From Candidatus Muproteobacteria bacterium RBG_16_65_34 (GTDB lineage: Bacteria > Pseudomonadota > Gammaproteobacteria > Acidiferrobacterales > Sulfurifustaceae): DNA of 47,611 bases. Below, piece by piece: positions 31,520 to 41,334 of this stretch. How positions within the stretch are numbered: position 1 is the first letter of the stretch; each line of letters opens with the position of its first letter. Location: the NCBI GenBank assembly GCA_001785115.1, contig MFSU01000102.1, positions 1 to 47,611 on the forward strand, written 5' to 3'. The notes beneath the pieces were generated by a model. That model was not told the origin of the DNA and made no database searches. It saw only the letters and a list, made by a program, of their open reading frames with translations. The position numbers were made by a program, and so were the translations under genes.

Positions 31520-33094
31520 ATGACCGATCCGCATTCACAGAAAATCCTCATCCTCGATTTCGGCGCGCAGTACACCCAGCTCATCGCCCGGCGGGTGCGC
31601 GAGGCGGGCGTTTACTGCGAGATCTATCCCTACGACGTATCCGAGGCCGAGATCCGCGCGTTTGCGCCGCGCGGCGTGATTCTCTCGGGCGGACCGGAGA
31701 CGGTAACGGCGGCGCACACGCCGCGCGCTCCGGAGGCGGTGTTCCATCTGGGCGTTCCGGTGCTCGGCATCTGCTACGGCCAGCAGACCATGGCGGCGCA
31801 GCTCGGCGGCGTGGTCGAGGCCGGCGAGAAGCGCGAGTTCGGTTACGCCCGGGTGCGGCTGCACGGCCACTCGAAGCTCTTCAAGGGTATTCGCGACGAA
31901 GCGGGTGACGAGGGCGCGGAATATCTGCATGTGTGGATGAGCCATGGCGACCGGGTGACGCGCATGCCGCCGGGCTTCAAGATCGTCGCCGAGACCGGCG
32001 CCGCGCCGTTCGCGGGCATCGCCGACGAATCCCGCGGCTTCTACGGCATTCAGTTCCACCCGGAGGTGACGCACACCACGCAGGGGCGCGCGATCCTCCA
32101 GCGCTTCGTGCATGAGATCTGCGGCTGCGGCGCGCTCTGGACCCCGGGCAACATCGTCGAAGGCATGATCTCCGCGGTGCGCGCCCAAGTCGGCCGGGAT
32201 GAGGTGGTCCTGGGGCTTTCCGGCGGCGTGGACTCCTCCGTGGTCGCGGCGCTCCTGCACCGCGCCATCGGGTCGCAGCTCACCTGCATCTTCGTGGATA
32301 ACGGGCTGTTGCGCCTGAATGAGGGCGACCAGGTAATGGACACCTTCGCCGAGCACATGGGCGTCAAGGTGATCCGGGTCGATGCCGAGAACCGGTTTTT
32401 GTCCGCGTTAAAGGGCGTCGCCGACCCGGAGCAGAAGCGCAAGATCATCGGGCGCGCGTTCATCGAGGTGTTCGAGGAGCAGGCGGCGAAGATCGCGAAC
32501 GCCAGGTGGCTCGCCCAGGGCACGATCTATCCGGACGTGATCGAATCCGCGGCCGCCCGGACCCGCAAGGCCCATGTGATCAAGTCGCACCACAATGTGG
32601 GCGGGCTGCCGGAGACGATGAACCTGAAGTTGCTCGAGCCGCTGCGGGAGCTTTTCAAGGATGAAGTGCGGCGCATCGGTGAGGAGCTGGGGTTGCCGCA
32701 CCAGATGATCTACCGTCATCCCTTCCCCGGCCCGGGTCTTGGCGTGCGCATTCTGGGCGAAGTAAAAAAAGAGTACGCCGATCTGTTGCGCCGCGCCGAC
32801 GCGATTTACCTCGAAGAGCTGTATCGCCACGACCTCTACGACAAGGTGAGCCAGGCGTTCGCGGTGTTCCTGCCGGTGAAATCGGTGGCGGTGCTGGGCG
32901 ATGCGCGCGCCTACGATTACGTCATTGCGTTGCGCGCGGTCGAAACGGTGGACTTCATGACGGCGAGCTGGGCGCAGCTTCCCTACGAGGTGCTCGGCAC
33001 GATCTCCAACCGCATCATCAACGAGGTGCGCGGCGTCTCGCGCGTGGTGTACGACATCTCCGGCAAGCCGCCGGCGACGATCGAATGGGAATAG
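31520..33094 (+). CDS. guaA: GMP synthase (glutamine-hydrolysing)
   Basis: [25 protein letters not shown]. Confidence 0.98.
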   Translation: MTDPHSQKILILDFGAQYTQLIARRVREAGVYCEIYPYDVSEAEIRAFAPRGVILSGGPETVTAAHTPRAPEAVFHLGVPVLGICYGQQTMAAQLGGVVEAGEKREFGYARVRLHGHSKLFKGIRDEAGDEGAEYLHVWMSHGDRVTRMPPGFKIVAETGAAPFAGIADESRGFYGIQFHPEVTHTTQGRAILQRFVHEICGCGALWTPGNIVEGMISAVRAQVGRDEVVLGLSGGVDSSVVAALLHRAIGSQLTCIFVDNGLLRLNEGDQVMDTFAEHMGVKVIRVDAENRFLSALKGVADPEQKRKIIGRAFIEVFEEQAAKIANARWLAQGTIYPDVIESAAARTRKAHVIKSHHNVGGLPETMNLKLLEPLRELFKDEVRRIGEELGLPHQMIYRHPFPGPGLGVRILGEVKKEYADLLRRADAIYLEELYRHDLYDKVSQAFAVFLPVKSVAVLGDARAYDYVIALRAVETVDFMTASWAQLPYEVLGTISNRIINEVRGVSRVVYDISGKPPATIEWE

Positions 33095-33097
33095 GTT

Positions 33098-33186
33098 GAA
33101 TGCGGAGTTCGGAATGCGGAATGCGGAATGAAACAGAAAGTGGATAGGCCGTCAGAAAATTCCGCACTCCGCACTCCGCACTCCGA
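33098..33186. repeat. heptad-word inverted array (GAATGCG x5 / ACTCCGC x4)
   Basis: gaatgcg|gagttcg|gaatgcg|gaatgcg|gaatgaa facing attccgc|actccgc|actccgc|actccga. Confidence 0.92.
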
Positions 33187-33634
33187 AATAGACGTTGGGT
33201 GGATGCGTCGCGCCCTCACGCTCGCCCGCCAGGCCGAGGACGCGGGCGAGGTGCCGATCGGCGCGCTTGTCGTGTTCAACGAAGAAATCGTCGGCGAAGG
33301 CTGGAACCAGCCGATTGTCTCCAGTGACCCCACCGCGCACGCCGAGATCGGGGCGCTGCGGGCCGCGGCGGCGCGAATGCGCAACTACCGGCTGCCGGGC
33401 GCGACGCTGTACGTCACCCTCGAGCCCTGTCCCATGTGCGCCGGCGCCATCGTGCAGGCGCGTCTCGCGCGCGTCGTCTACGGCGCGCCCGATCCCAAGG
33501 CCGGCGCCGCCGGCACGCTCTTCAACCTGCTGCAATCGGAGCGCCTCAACCACCGCGCGGAAGTGACTCCCGGCGTATTGGGCGAGGAGTGCGGCGAGAT
33601 GCTTCGGTGCTTCTTTCAGGCGCGACGTGCGTAA
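33128..33634 (+). CDS. tadA: tRNA-specific adenosine deaminase TadA
   Basis: HAEIGALRAAAARM, PCPMCAGAIVQARL; N-terminus overlaps the repeat array. Confidence 0.93.
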   Translation: MKQKVDRPSENSALRTPHSEIDVGWMRRALTLARQAEDAGEVPIGALVVFNEEIVGEGWNQPIVSSDPTAHAEIGALRAAAARMRNYRLPGATLYVTLEPCPMCAGAIVQARLARVVYGAPDPKAGAAGTLFNLLQSERLNHRAEVTPGVLGEECGEMLRCFFQARRA

Positions 33635-33659
33635 GAAGCGTGAGGAGTAGCAACATCGA

Positions 33660-33741
33660 GTGCTGAGGACTGAGGACTTAGGACTGAGCAAGAACGATCC
33701 GGCCCGGAATCTTTTCTCAGTCCTCAGTCCTCAGTCCTCAC
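33660..33741. repeat. heptad-word inverted array (GGACTGA / TCAGTCC)
   Basis: gtgctga|ggactga|ggactta|ggactga facing tcagtcc x3. Confidence 0.92.
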
Positions 33742-33751
33742 GCCTCGCCTT

Positions 33752-35308
33752 TCAAATCGCTGGCACCCGCATCCGCAGCGCCTCGGTGCGGTTGCGCGTC
33801 CGTTCTTCTTCATCGATCTTCACGAGCACGTCGTAGTACATGCGCACGCGGTTTACGTAGCGCACCGCCTCGATCCCGCGCGCATATCCGTAGCGGGTGC
33901 GACCGAACCATCGGCGCTCCTCGAGTAGCGGCAACCGGTCCTTAACGTCGCTCCATTTGTTCGGATCGCCGCTCTGCGTCTGGGTGAGGATACGGGCGTC
34001 CTCGAGGTGACTGAAGCCGATGTTGTAGGCCGCAAGCGCCATCCACAGCCGGTCTGGACCCGCGATATAAGGCATGCGATCGATCATCTGGCGGATGTAA
34101 AGCGCGCCGCCGTCGATGCTGCTCTCGGGGTCCTTGCGGTCGTCGACGCCGATATGCTGCGCGGTGTCCTCCGTGAGCATCATGATGCCGCGCACGCCGG
34201 TCGGCGAGACCGCGTGCGGGTCCCAGTACGACTCCTGATAGCCCATGGCCGCGAGCAGGCGCCAGTCGAGATCGTGCTGCGCCGCGGCATTTTCAAAGTA
34301 GAGCTGGTATTCCGGCAGGCGATTGCGGATGCGCAGTTGGTACACGGTCAGATTCAAAGGCGTGGCACGGCTGGCCGGGCCATAATAGCGGTCGAACAGG
34401 CGGGCCAGTTCGCCCGAGCGGCGGTTCGCCTCCAGGAATTTCGCGGCCGCCTGATTGAGGCTGTCGTCCTCGCCGGGCGGAAAGGCCCACGCGAGCGGCT
34501 CCGGCTTCTGGAGATCGAAGGCGACCTGGAGTTCCGGGAAATACTGGCGGTTGAGCGCCACGATGTTCGAGTCGGCGATGGTGATTTCGAGCAGGCCCTC
34601 CCACACCAGTTGCAGCAGCCCTTCGGTTTCCTTGTCCTCGACCTCAACCCATTTAAGGGCCGGGTGTTGCTGCTGCAGCTCCTTGAGCCGCTCGGCGTAG
34701 CTCGTGCCGGTGTGCACCTCGATCTGGCGTCCGATAAGGCCTTCGACACCCCCGGGTTTCAGCGTTCCCTGGCGGTACACGACTTGCTGGCGGATTTCCT
34801 GGTAGGGTTGGGTGAACTTGAACCGGTCGCGGCGGCGTTCGGTGATGGTGAGACCGGCGGCGGCCATGTCGGCCTTGCCCTCGGCGAGCTGCGGCAGGAC
34901 ATCGGCGAAGCGTTCGGCCACGACGATCTTGAGCTTGACGCCCAGGGAATCGGCGAAGGCCTTGGCGAGATCGTACTCGAAGCCCGCCGGCCCCTCCGGA
35001 GTCTCATAGTACGTCGTCGGGCTCTGGCGGGTGAGTACCACGAGCTGGCCGGAGGAGCGAACCGCGGCAAGCTTGTTGTCCTCGAACAAGGTGCAGGCCG
35101 GCAAGGACAGCGCAAGCGCAAGCGCAAGCAGGGCGGTGCGGTACCGGGTACCCCGCGCGAAGCCTCCGACCCGCGGAGGAATGTTGCATCGCATCCGGCG
35201 CATGCCTTCCAGCCTAACCGCGCGGCCCGCGAATGTCACGGGCGGATGGCCGAACCGGCACGGCTGGTATAAAATCACACTCCCGCGGAGAGGTACCGAA
35301 GCGGTCAT
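33752..35308 (-). CDS. mltF: membrane-bound lytic transglycosylase MltF (SBP_bac_3 + SLT)
   Basis: periplasmic-binding domain followed by AAMGYQESYWDPHAVSPTGVRGIMMLT. Confidence 0.95.
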   Translation of the reverse strand: MTASVPLRGSVILYQPCRFGHPPVTFAGRAVRLEGMRRMRCNIPPRVGGFARGTRYRTALLALALALSLPACTLFEDNKLAAVRSSGQLVVLTRQSPTTYYETPEGPAGFEYDLAKAFADSLGVKLKIVVAERFADVLPQLAEGKADMAAAGLTITERRRDRFKFTQPYQEIRQQVVYRQGTLKPGGVEGLIGRQIEVHTGTSYAERLKELQQQHPALKWVEVEDKETEGLLQLVWEGLLEITIADSNIVALNRQYFPELQVAFDLQKPEPLAWAFPPGEDDSLNQAAAKFLEANRRSGELARLFDRYYGPASRATPLNLTVYQLRIRNRLPEYQLYFENAAAQHDLDWRLLAAMGYQESYWDPHAVSPTGVRGIMMLTEDTAQHIGVDDRKDPESSIDGGALYIRQMIDRMPYIAGPDRLWMALAAYNIGFSHLEDARILTQTQSGDPNKWSDVKDRLPLLEERRWFGRTRYGYARGIEAVRYVNRVRMYYDVLVKIDEEERTRNRTEALRMRVPAI

Positions 35309-35375
35309 AACGGCGCTGACTCGAAATCAGATGGGCGGCAACGCCACGGGGGTTCGAATCCCTCCCTCTCCGCCA
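35287..35375 (+). tRNA. tRNA-Ser(CGA), CCA encoded
   Basis: acceptor ggagagg/cctctcc, anticodon loop CTCGAAA, long variable arm, GGTTCGAATCC, CCA. Confidence 0.95.
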
Positions 35376-35597
35376 TTATCCCGCGCAGCGGGAAAATGGC
35401 TCATCATAAGCATGAGAACCCGAAGGGTGAAGAATCCTGCTGTACAGGGACGTACGAATGTCGCGGAGCGCAGGGCGAGGCGGAAAGAGACAACGGTCCA
35501 GTGGACCGTTGTCCCGCCGAGCGGGCGCGCCATGGAAGGTGCGCCCCGGGCTTTCGAGCGAAGCAGGACAGCGTAGTCGAAGAAAGCGCGGGAGCGA
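35361..35597 (+). repeat. tRNA-Ser 3'-end repeat unit A1 (237 bp)
   Basis: starts and is followed by cctccctctccgcca; shares the about 53-nt conserved block with A2 and B. Confidence 0.92.
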
Positions 35598-35752
35598 CCT
35601 CCCTCTCCGCCATTATCCCGCGCAGCGGGAAAATGGCTCATCATAATCATGAGAACCCGAAGGGTTCGACCAGCGCCGCCGGGAGCGCCGCCGAACGCCG
35701 GAGCGCAGCGACGGCGGCCCGGAGGGCGGAGGGCAGGAAGCCCGGAGTAATC
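35598..35752 (+). repeat. tRNA-Ser 3'-end repeat unit A2 (155 bp)
   Basis: cctccctctccgccattatcccgcgcagcgggaaaatggctcatcataatcatgagaacccgaagggt, then a new tRNA tail at 35753-35767. Confidence 0.92.
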
Positions 35753-35849
35753 CCTCCCTCTCCGCCATTTTCCTGCGCAGCTCGGTCCCTTCGGCACTCA
35801 CGCCCCAGACGGTTTTTGGCTAGAATGTGCCGGCCAAGACAGGGACACC

Positions 35850-36890
35850 ATGACCGAACTGGAAATCCTCAAGACGCGGGTGCCGATTAATGCCTTGACG
35901 GCGGATAATTTCAAGACGCTCGCCTCCAAGACCAAGATCGAGAAGCTGCCGGCCGGTCAGAAGCTCTTCGATATCGGTGACACCGATAATCAGACGATCT
36001 ATCTGTTGTCAGGCGAAGTCCTGCTTAAACCCGAGAGTGGCAAGGAGCGCGTCATCCAGAGCGACACCGACGCCGCGCGCTACGCGCTCGCGCAACTGAA
36101 GCCGCGCCAGTTCACCGGCGTCGCCGGCACGGAGGCCGTCATCGCGCGCGTCGATGGCGACCTGCTCGATCGGCTGCTCGCCCTGGAGCAGGCGGCGCAG
36201 GCGAGCGGGGGCATGGAGGTGGTGGAGTTCGACGGCGCGCAGGATCCGGAATGGATCATGCGCCTGCTCAGCAACGAGGCGTTTCAAAGGTTGCCGCCCT
36301 CGAACATCAACGCCATGTTCGCGCGCATGGAGCCGGTCGAGGTCAAGGCGAACCAGATCGTCATCCGCCAGGGCGATCCGGGCGATTACTACTACCTCAT
36401 CAAGAACGGGCGCGCGAGCGTTTCGCGCAAGACCGAGGCCGGCAAGGTCGTGGTGCTCGTCGAGCTCGGCGAGGGTCAGGGTGTGGGCGAGGACGCGCTG
36501 CTCTCCGGGGCGCCGCGCAACGCCACCGTGATGATGCTTACCGACGGCGTGCTCATGCGGCTCGCGAAGAAGGATTTCGACGAGCTTCTGCGGGAACCGA
36601 TGGTGCAGTCGGTGACCCAGCCGGAGGCGGTGGAGATGGTGCGCGCCGGTGCCGCGCTGATCGACGTGCGGCTGGAGGACGAACACCAGCGCGGCGCGAT
36701 CAAGGGCAGCGTCAACATGCCGCTGTACCTGCTGCGCCTGAAGGTCGCGAGCCTGGATCCCAAACGCAAGTACATCGTGTACTGCCAGACCGGGTCCCGC
36801 AGCACCGCCGCGGCCTTCCTGCTCTCGCAGCGCGGTTTCGACGTTTATGTGCTGCGCGGCGGGCTCAACGCCCTGGCCCGCGCGGCGTAA
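35850..36890 (+). CDS. cyclic-nucleotide-binding domain(s) + rhodanese protein
   Basis: IRQGDPGDYYYLIKNGRASV, RNATVMMLTDGVLMRL; rhodanese YCQTGSRSTAAAFLL. Confidence 0.92.
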   Translation: MTELEILKTRVPINALTADNFKTLASKTKIEKLPAGQKLFDIGDTDNQTIYLLSGEVLLKPESGKERVIQSDTDAARYALAQLKPRQFTGVAGTEAVIARVDGDLLDRLLALEQAAQASGGMEVVEFDGAQDPEWIMRLLSNEAFQRLPPSNINAMFARMEPVEVKANQIVIRQGDPGDYYYLIKNGRASVSRKTEAGKVVVLVELGEGQGVGEDALLSGAPRNATVMMLTDGVLMRLAKKDFDELLREPMVQSVTQPEAVEMVRAGAALIDVRLEDEHQRGAIKGSVNMPLYLLRLKVASLDPKRKYIVYCQTGSRSTAAAFLLSQRGFDVYVLRGGLNALARAA

Positions 36891-36960
36891 GCCGCGTTGC
36901 GCGGCGCGGGCATCTGGTTTAACCTTCGCCGTCCAATTTTGCCCCCGCCGACCTGTTTTC

Positions 36961-37104
36961 CCGGAGAGGTGTCCGAGTGGGCGAGCCGGAGTATTCGCGG
37001 AGGCACTTAACGTGCCTCCGCGCCGGCGAGCGCCCGCACAGGGATGTGCGGGCCGGGGCTGAGCGAAGTCGTGGTGCTGCGCCAGGGACGGCGGGTATGA
37101 AATT
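36961..37104 (+). repeat. 144-bp module flanked by duplicated tRNA-Ser 5' end
   Basis: ccggagaggtgtccgag at 36961 and again at 37105 (tRNA start); contains gcggaggcac-ttaac-gtgcctccgc and cccgcaca-ggga-tgtgcggg hairpins. Confidence 0.9.
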
Positions 37105-37106
37105 CC

Positions 37107-37310
<204 letters not shown>

Positions 37311-37500
37311 CCTCCCTCTCCGCCATTTTCCTGCACCATTTTCCTCACGGACCGTCCGCCGATTGTCACCGACACCGCGGTTATCTCGGCGCGCGGCGCA
37401 TGGTACACTGTGCGTCCCTGGCAGGTGGTTGAAAAGCAGCCTTCCAGCCGTGCCGGAACGGGTGCGGCTCGAACGGCGGGAAACCGAGTACGACAGATTA

Positions 37501-37614
37501 TGGCGGTGAGGGCCGGTCCCCTCGGCGGCGAAGGCTTGTGAACCCGGTCAGGTCCGGAAGGAAGCAGCCGCAGCAGGCGATTCGGGTGCCGGGGTGCGTC
37601 CGGCTCGAGCCGCC
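37501..37614 (+). ncRNA. ffs: SRP (4.5S) RNA
   Basis: GGTCAGGTCCGGAAGGAAGCAGCC...GGTGCCGGGGTG core with complementary ends. Confidence 0.95.
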
Positions 37615-37644
37615 ACCCGACTAGAACCTGTTTCAAAATACTTT

Positions 37645-37727
37645 AAACGCGGATGAACGCAGATTTATTCTTAGGGATGAGCGCAGATATACGAAGAATT
37701 CGTGTGAATCCGCGTTCATCTGCGTTT
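37645..37727. repeat. 10-mer word inverted array (CGCAGATGAA)
   Basis: aaacgcggatgaacgcagat / atccgcgttcatctgcgttt, 18/20 complementary. Confidence 0.88.
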
Positions 37728-37788
37728 CAGGTGTTTTTGAGATAGTTTCTGGGGCCTGAGTCCATCGCATTAACATGGCATACCGGCA

Positions 37789-39375
37789 GTGAGCTACCTG
37801 GTTCTTGCGCGCAAGTGGCGCCCGCGCAGCTTTGCGGAGCTGGTAGGCCAGGAGCACGTGGTCAAGCCGCTGGTGAACGCCCTCGACCACAACCGCCTGC
37901 ACCATGCCTTTCTCTTCACCGGCACGCGTGGCGTCGGCAAGACCACCATCGCCCGCATCCTCGCCAAATCGCTCAACTGCGAGACCGGCGTCAGCTCCAA
38001 GCCCTGCGGCACCTGCGCGGCGTGTGTGGAGGTGGACGAGGGCCGGTTCGTCGATCTCATCGAGGTGGATGCCGCCTCGCGCACCAAGGTGGATGACACG
38101 CGCGAGCTTTTGGACAACGTGCAGTACGCGCCGACGCGCGGGCGCTACAAGGTGTATCTCATCGACGAGGTGCACATGCTCTCCGGGCATAGCTTCAACG
38201 CGCTCCTGAAGACCCTCGAGGAGCCGCCGCCGCATGTCAAATTCCTGCTCGCGACCACCGACCCGCAGAAGCTGCCGGTCACGGTGCTGTCGCGCTGCCT
38301 GCAATTCAACTTGAAGCGTCTTTCCGCCGAGCTGATCGCCGGGCAGTTGCAGAAGATCCTGGACGCGGAGGGCATTTCTTATGACGCCGCCTCGACCCGC
38401 CTGCTCGCGCATGCGGCCGACGGCAGCATGCGCGACGGCCTGAGTCTCCTGGATCAGGCCATCGCCTACGGCGGCGGCAAGGTCGCCGAGGGCGAGGTGC
38501 GCGTCATGCTCGGCACGATCGACCAGGACGCGGTGGACCGGCTGCTGCGCGGGTTGGCGGCGGGGGACGCGCGGGCGTTGCTCGCTACTGTGGCCGATGT
38601 CGTGGAGCATGGAGCGGACTGCGCGGGGTTGCTGGAGGAGCTGCTGCGCGCGCTGCATCGCATCGCGCTCGCGCAGGCGGACGCGGCGCTTGCCGGCGAG
38701 GCGGACGATGCGCGGCTCAGCGCGCACGCGCAGGCGCTCGCGCCCGAGGACGTGCAGCTCTTCTATCAGATCGGGCTCATCGGGCGGCGCGATCTCGCGT
38801 TCGCCCCCGACCCGCGCGTGGGCGTGGAGATGACGCTGCTGCGCATGCTGGCGTTTCGCCCCGTGGAGGGCGGCGCGCTGGGCGCGCAGCCTGTACCGCC
38901 CGCGAGCCGGGTCGCCGAACCGGCCCCCGTGCAGGCGACCGCGGCGCCGCGTCCGGCGCCTTTGGCGGTCGCGGAGCCGGGCGTGGCCGCGGCGAGCGCG
39001 GATAACTGGAGTGAGATCCTGGGGAGCCTCAAGTTCGGCGGACTGGTGCGGGAGCTGGCGCTGCATACGACGCTCGAGGCGCGCAACGGATCGTCGTTCA
39101 ATTTGATATTGGACGAGGCCTGCGCGCAGTTGCTCAGCAAGGAGCGCGAGGCGGAGCTCAAAAAGGCGCTGGAAGTCCGTTTCGGCGGCCCGCTCAGGCT
39201 CAGTATTCGCCTGGGGAAGCCGACGGCCGAAACCCCGGCCAAAGAGCGCGCGCGGGTGCAGGACGAGCGCCAGCAGGCGGCGGTGCAGTCCATCCAGAGC
39301 GATCCGAACGTGCGCGCATTGCAGGAAACCTTCAACGCCCGGGTTAACCCGGGCTCCATTCGACCCAAGACGTGA
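37789..39375 (+). CDS. dnaX: DNA polymerase III subunits gamma and tau (GTG start)
   Basis: [37 protein letters not shown]. Confidence 0.96.
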   Translation: MSYLVLARKWRPRSFAELVGQEHVVKPLVNALDHNRLHHAFLFTGTRGVGKTTIARILAKSLNCETGVSSKPCGTCAACVEVDEGRFVDLIEVDAASRTKVDDTRELLDNVQYAPTRGRYKVYLIDEVHMLSGHSFNALLKTLEEPPPHVKFLLATTDPQKLPVTVLSRCLQFNLKRLSAELIAGQLQKILDAEGISYDAASTRLLAHAADGSMRDGLSLLDQAIAYGGGKVAEGEVRVMLGTIDQDAVDRLLRGLAAGDARALLATVADVVEHGADCAGLLEELLRALHRIALAQADAALAGEADDARLSAHAQALAPEDVQLFYQIGLIGRRDLAFAPDPRVGVEMTLLRMLAFRPVEGGALGAQPVPPASRVAEPAPVQATAAPRPAPLAVAEPGVAAASADNWSEILGSLKFGGLVRELALHTTLEARNGSSFNLILDEACAQLLSKEREAELKKALEVRFGGPLRLSIRLGKPTAETPAKERARVQDERQQAAVQSIQSDPNVRALQETFNARVNPGSIRPKT

Positions 39376-39383
39376 GGACGGAC

Positions 39384-39704
39384 ATGAAAGGCGGACTCGG
39401 CGGTATTCTCAAACAGGCCCAGGCGATGCAGGAGAACCTGAAGCGCGCCCAGGAGGAGCTGGCGAGCATCGAAGTGACGGGCAACGCGGGCGGCGGGCTC
39501 GTGAGCGTCGTCATGACCTGCCGCCACGACGTGAAGTCGGTGAAGCTCGACCCGGGCCTGCTCAAGGAGGACCAGGAGGTGATCGAGGACCTCGTGGCAG
39601 CGGCGATGAACGACGCCGTGCGCAAGGCGGAGAAGGCGACACAGGAAAAAATGTCGGGCCTTACTTCCGGGTTGAACATCCCCGGGCTGAATTTGCCTTT
39701 TTGA
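39384..39704 (+). CDS. ybaB: YbaB/EbfC nucleoid-associated protein
   Basis: [26 protein letters not shown], downstream of dnaX. Confidence 0.95.
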   Translation: MKGGLGGILKQAQAMQENLKRAQEELASIEVTGNAGGGLVSVVMTCRHDVKSVKLDPGLLKEDQEVIEDLVAAAMNDAVRKAEKATQEKMSGLTSGLNIPGLNLPF

Positions 39705-39720
39705 TGAAGGCAAAAACAAT

Positions 39721-39877
39721 AGACAGGATTAACAGGATTTCTCAGGATTAACAGGATTAAACCTAGAAATGGTATTTGAACCGCCAAGGACGCCAAGATC
39801 GCCAAGAAAATCAAAACGCCAAGTAAGAATTTTCTTTTCTAATCCTGTAAATCCTGCGAAATCCTGTTAATCCTATC
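39721..39877. repeat. 9-mer word inverted array (ACAGGATTA) enclosing a second word array (CGCCAAGGA)
   Basis: left 39721-39759, right 39840-39877; inner cgccaagga|cgccaagat|cgccaagaa at about 39782-39808. Confidence 0.92.
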
Positions 39878-39892
39878 CATTTTGGTCTTGTT

Positions 39893-40489
39893 ATGAACGA
39901 TACCACCGCCCTCGAGGCGCTGAAGCAGGCGCTGCGCAAGCTCCCCGGCGTGGGGCCGAAGAGCGCGAGCCGCATGGCGTTTCATCTGCTCGAGCGCGAT
40001 CGCGAGGGCGCGCGCGCGATCGCGCAGGCGCTCACGAACGCCCTGGCGCGCGTCGTCCACTGTCGGCGCTGCAACAACTTGAGCGAATCGGAGCTGTGCG
40101 CCATTTGCGCCTCGGCGCGGCGCGACCCCGCGCTGCTGTGTGTGGTGGAATCGCCCGCGGATCTTCTGTCGCTCGAGCAGTCCGGCGCCTACAACGGGCG
40201 GTATTTCGTGCTGATGGGGCGGCTCTCGCCGCTCGATGGCGTCGGCCCCGAGGACATCGGTATCCCGCGGCTTGCGGCGCTGCTCGAGGAAGGGACCGTC
40301 AAGGAAGTGGTTCTGGCCACCAACCTCACCGTGGAGGGCGAGGCCACCGCGCATTACATCGGCGAGCTGGTGCGCGCCCGCGGCATCCGCGTCACGCGCA
40401 TCGCCTACGGCGTGCCGGTGGGCGGGGAGCTCGAGTACACCGACCGCAACACGCTGGCGCGGGCGCTGGCCGGGCGGCGGGAGGCATAA
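39893..40489 (+). CDS. recR: recombination protein RecR
   Basis: [20 protein letters not shown], Toprim domain, zinc finger [16 protein letters not shown]. Confidence 0.97.
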   Translation: MNDTTALEALKQALRKLPGVGPKSASRMAFHLLERDREGARAIAQALTNALARVVHCRRCNNLSESELCAICASARRDPALLCVVESPADLLSLEQSGAYNGRYFVLMGRLSPLDGVGPEDIGIPRLAALLEEGTVKEVVLATNLTVEGEATAHYIGELVRARGIRVTRIAYGVPVGGELEYTDRNTLARALAGRREA

Positions 40490-40494
40490 ATACA

Positions 40495-40536
40495 AGCTAC
40501 CAGCTATCAGCGGTCAGCTATCGGCTAAAAGCTAAG
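40495..40536. repeat. heptad-word array (AGCTATC-type x6)
   Basis: agctacc|agctatc|agcggtc|agctatc|ggctaaa|agctaag. Confidence 0.88.
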
Positions 40537-40560
40537 AAAGCCCCGATTAAATGAGTTTTT

Positions 40561-40646
40561 GACGCGGAGGCGCGGAGGCGCGGAGCGCAGAGATTCTTTT
40601 GTTTATTATCCGTGAGTTTTCTCCGCGTCTCTGCGCCTCTGCGTCG
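40561..40646. repeat. 8-mer word inverted array (GCGCGGAG)
   Basis: gacgcggag|gcgcggag|gcgcggag|cgcagaga facing tctccgcg|tctctgcg|cctctgcg|tc. Confidence 0.88.
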
Positions 40647-40685
40647 AATAATCATAATAAATCAGACCTTCCCTAAAGGCTTTTC

Positions 40686-41021
40686 TCATTCGCCCAGCAG
40701 CGCGTTGATCTTGGCGGCGCAGATGAAGTCGTTTTCCGAGAGTCCCTTGACGGCGTGCGTGGTGAGCCGCACGATGCAGCGGCTGTAGCCGACCTCGAGA
40801 TCGGGGTGATGGTCCTCGCGGTGGGCGATCCAGGCAGCCGCGTTCACGAACGCCATGGTCTCGTAGTAGTTCTTGAACTTGAACGTGCGGGCGATGCCGG
40901 TGGCGGTGTCGTTGAGCGTCCAGCCGGGCACCTGCGCGAGCAGCGCCTCGGCCGCGGGGCGCGCGAGCGGCGGTGTTCCAGCCTCGCAGGGTTTACAGGA
41001 TTTTTGCGTGAGATCCGACAT
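40686..41021 (-). CDS. phhB: pterin-4a-carbinolamine dehydratase
   Basis: AAWIAHREDHHPDLEVGYSRCIVRLTTHAVKGLSENDFICAAKI. Confidence 0.94.
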   Translation of the reverse strand: MSDLTQKSCKPCEAGTPPLARPAAEALLAQVPGWTLNDTATGIARTFKFKNYYETMAFVNAAAWIAHREDHHPDLEVGYSRCIVRLTTHAVKGLSENDFICAAKINALLGE

Positions 41022-41023
41022 CG

Positions 41024-41311
41024 CTACTTGAACCGGTAATAGGTGTCGTTCAGGTATTTCACCACGTCGCGCACCTCGTCGTTGGACAGGCTCTGCGGCA
41101 ACTGGTGGCTGCACATGGAGAGCTGTTCCTTCAGCGCCTCAAGCGACCCGATCCGGCGATCCGCGCGCGTGTAGACGCCCGGGTTGTGGCAGGCGAGGCA
41201 GTTCGCCTCGTGCAGTTTCTTGCCGTGCGCGGCGTCGCCCGGGAGCACGGCAGCCGGGATGGCGGTGGGAAGAAGCGACAGCGTCGACAGGACGAGAAGA
41301 CGTTTGATCAT
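41024..41311 (-). CDS. small periplasmic c-type cytochrome
   Basis: signal peptide; CLACH heme motif; VVKYLNDTYYRFK. Confidence 0.9.
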   Translation of the reverse strand: MIKRLLVLSTLSLLPTAIPAAVLPGDAAHGKKLHEANCLACHNPGVYTRADRRIGSLEALKEQLSMCSHQLPQSLSNDEVRDVVKYLNDTYYRFK

Positions 41312-41334
41312 GGCGGACTCCTTCGAATATAAGG

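Noticed and set aside
35396-35890. 164-aa ORF MAHHKHENPKGEESCC... spanning the tRNA-tail modules
   Set aside because: It is a read-through of the repeat units and the tRNA tail; similar fragments appear wherever the module occurs and there is no RBS. More likely structured RNA/repeat than protein, though E. coli tyrT repeats do encode Tpr, so not excluded.
36963-37060. An additional tRNA gene
   Set aside because: Only the first about 18 nt match tRNA-Ser; no anticodon arm, T-arm or 3' acceptor follows.
39155-39170. Programmed dnaX frameshift site
   Set aside because: Only AAAAAG is present, not the A AAA AAG heptamer with its stimulatory structure, and it is near the 3' end of the gene.
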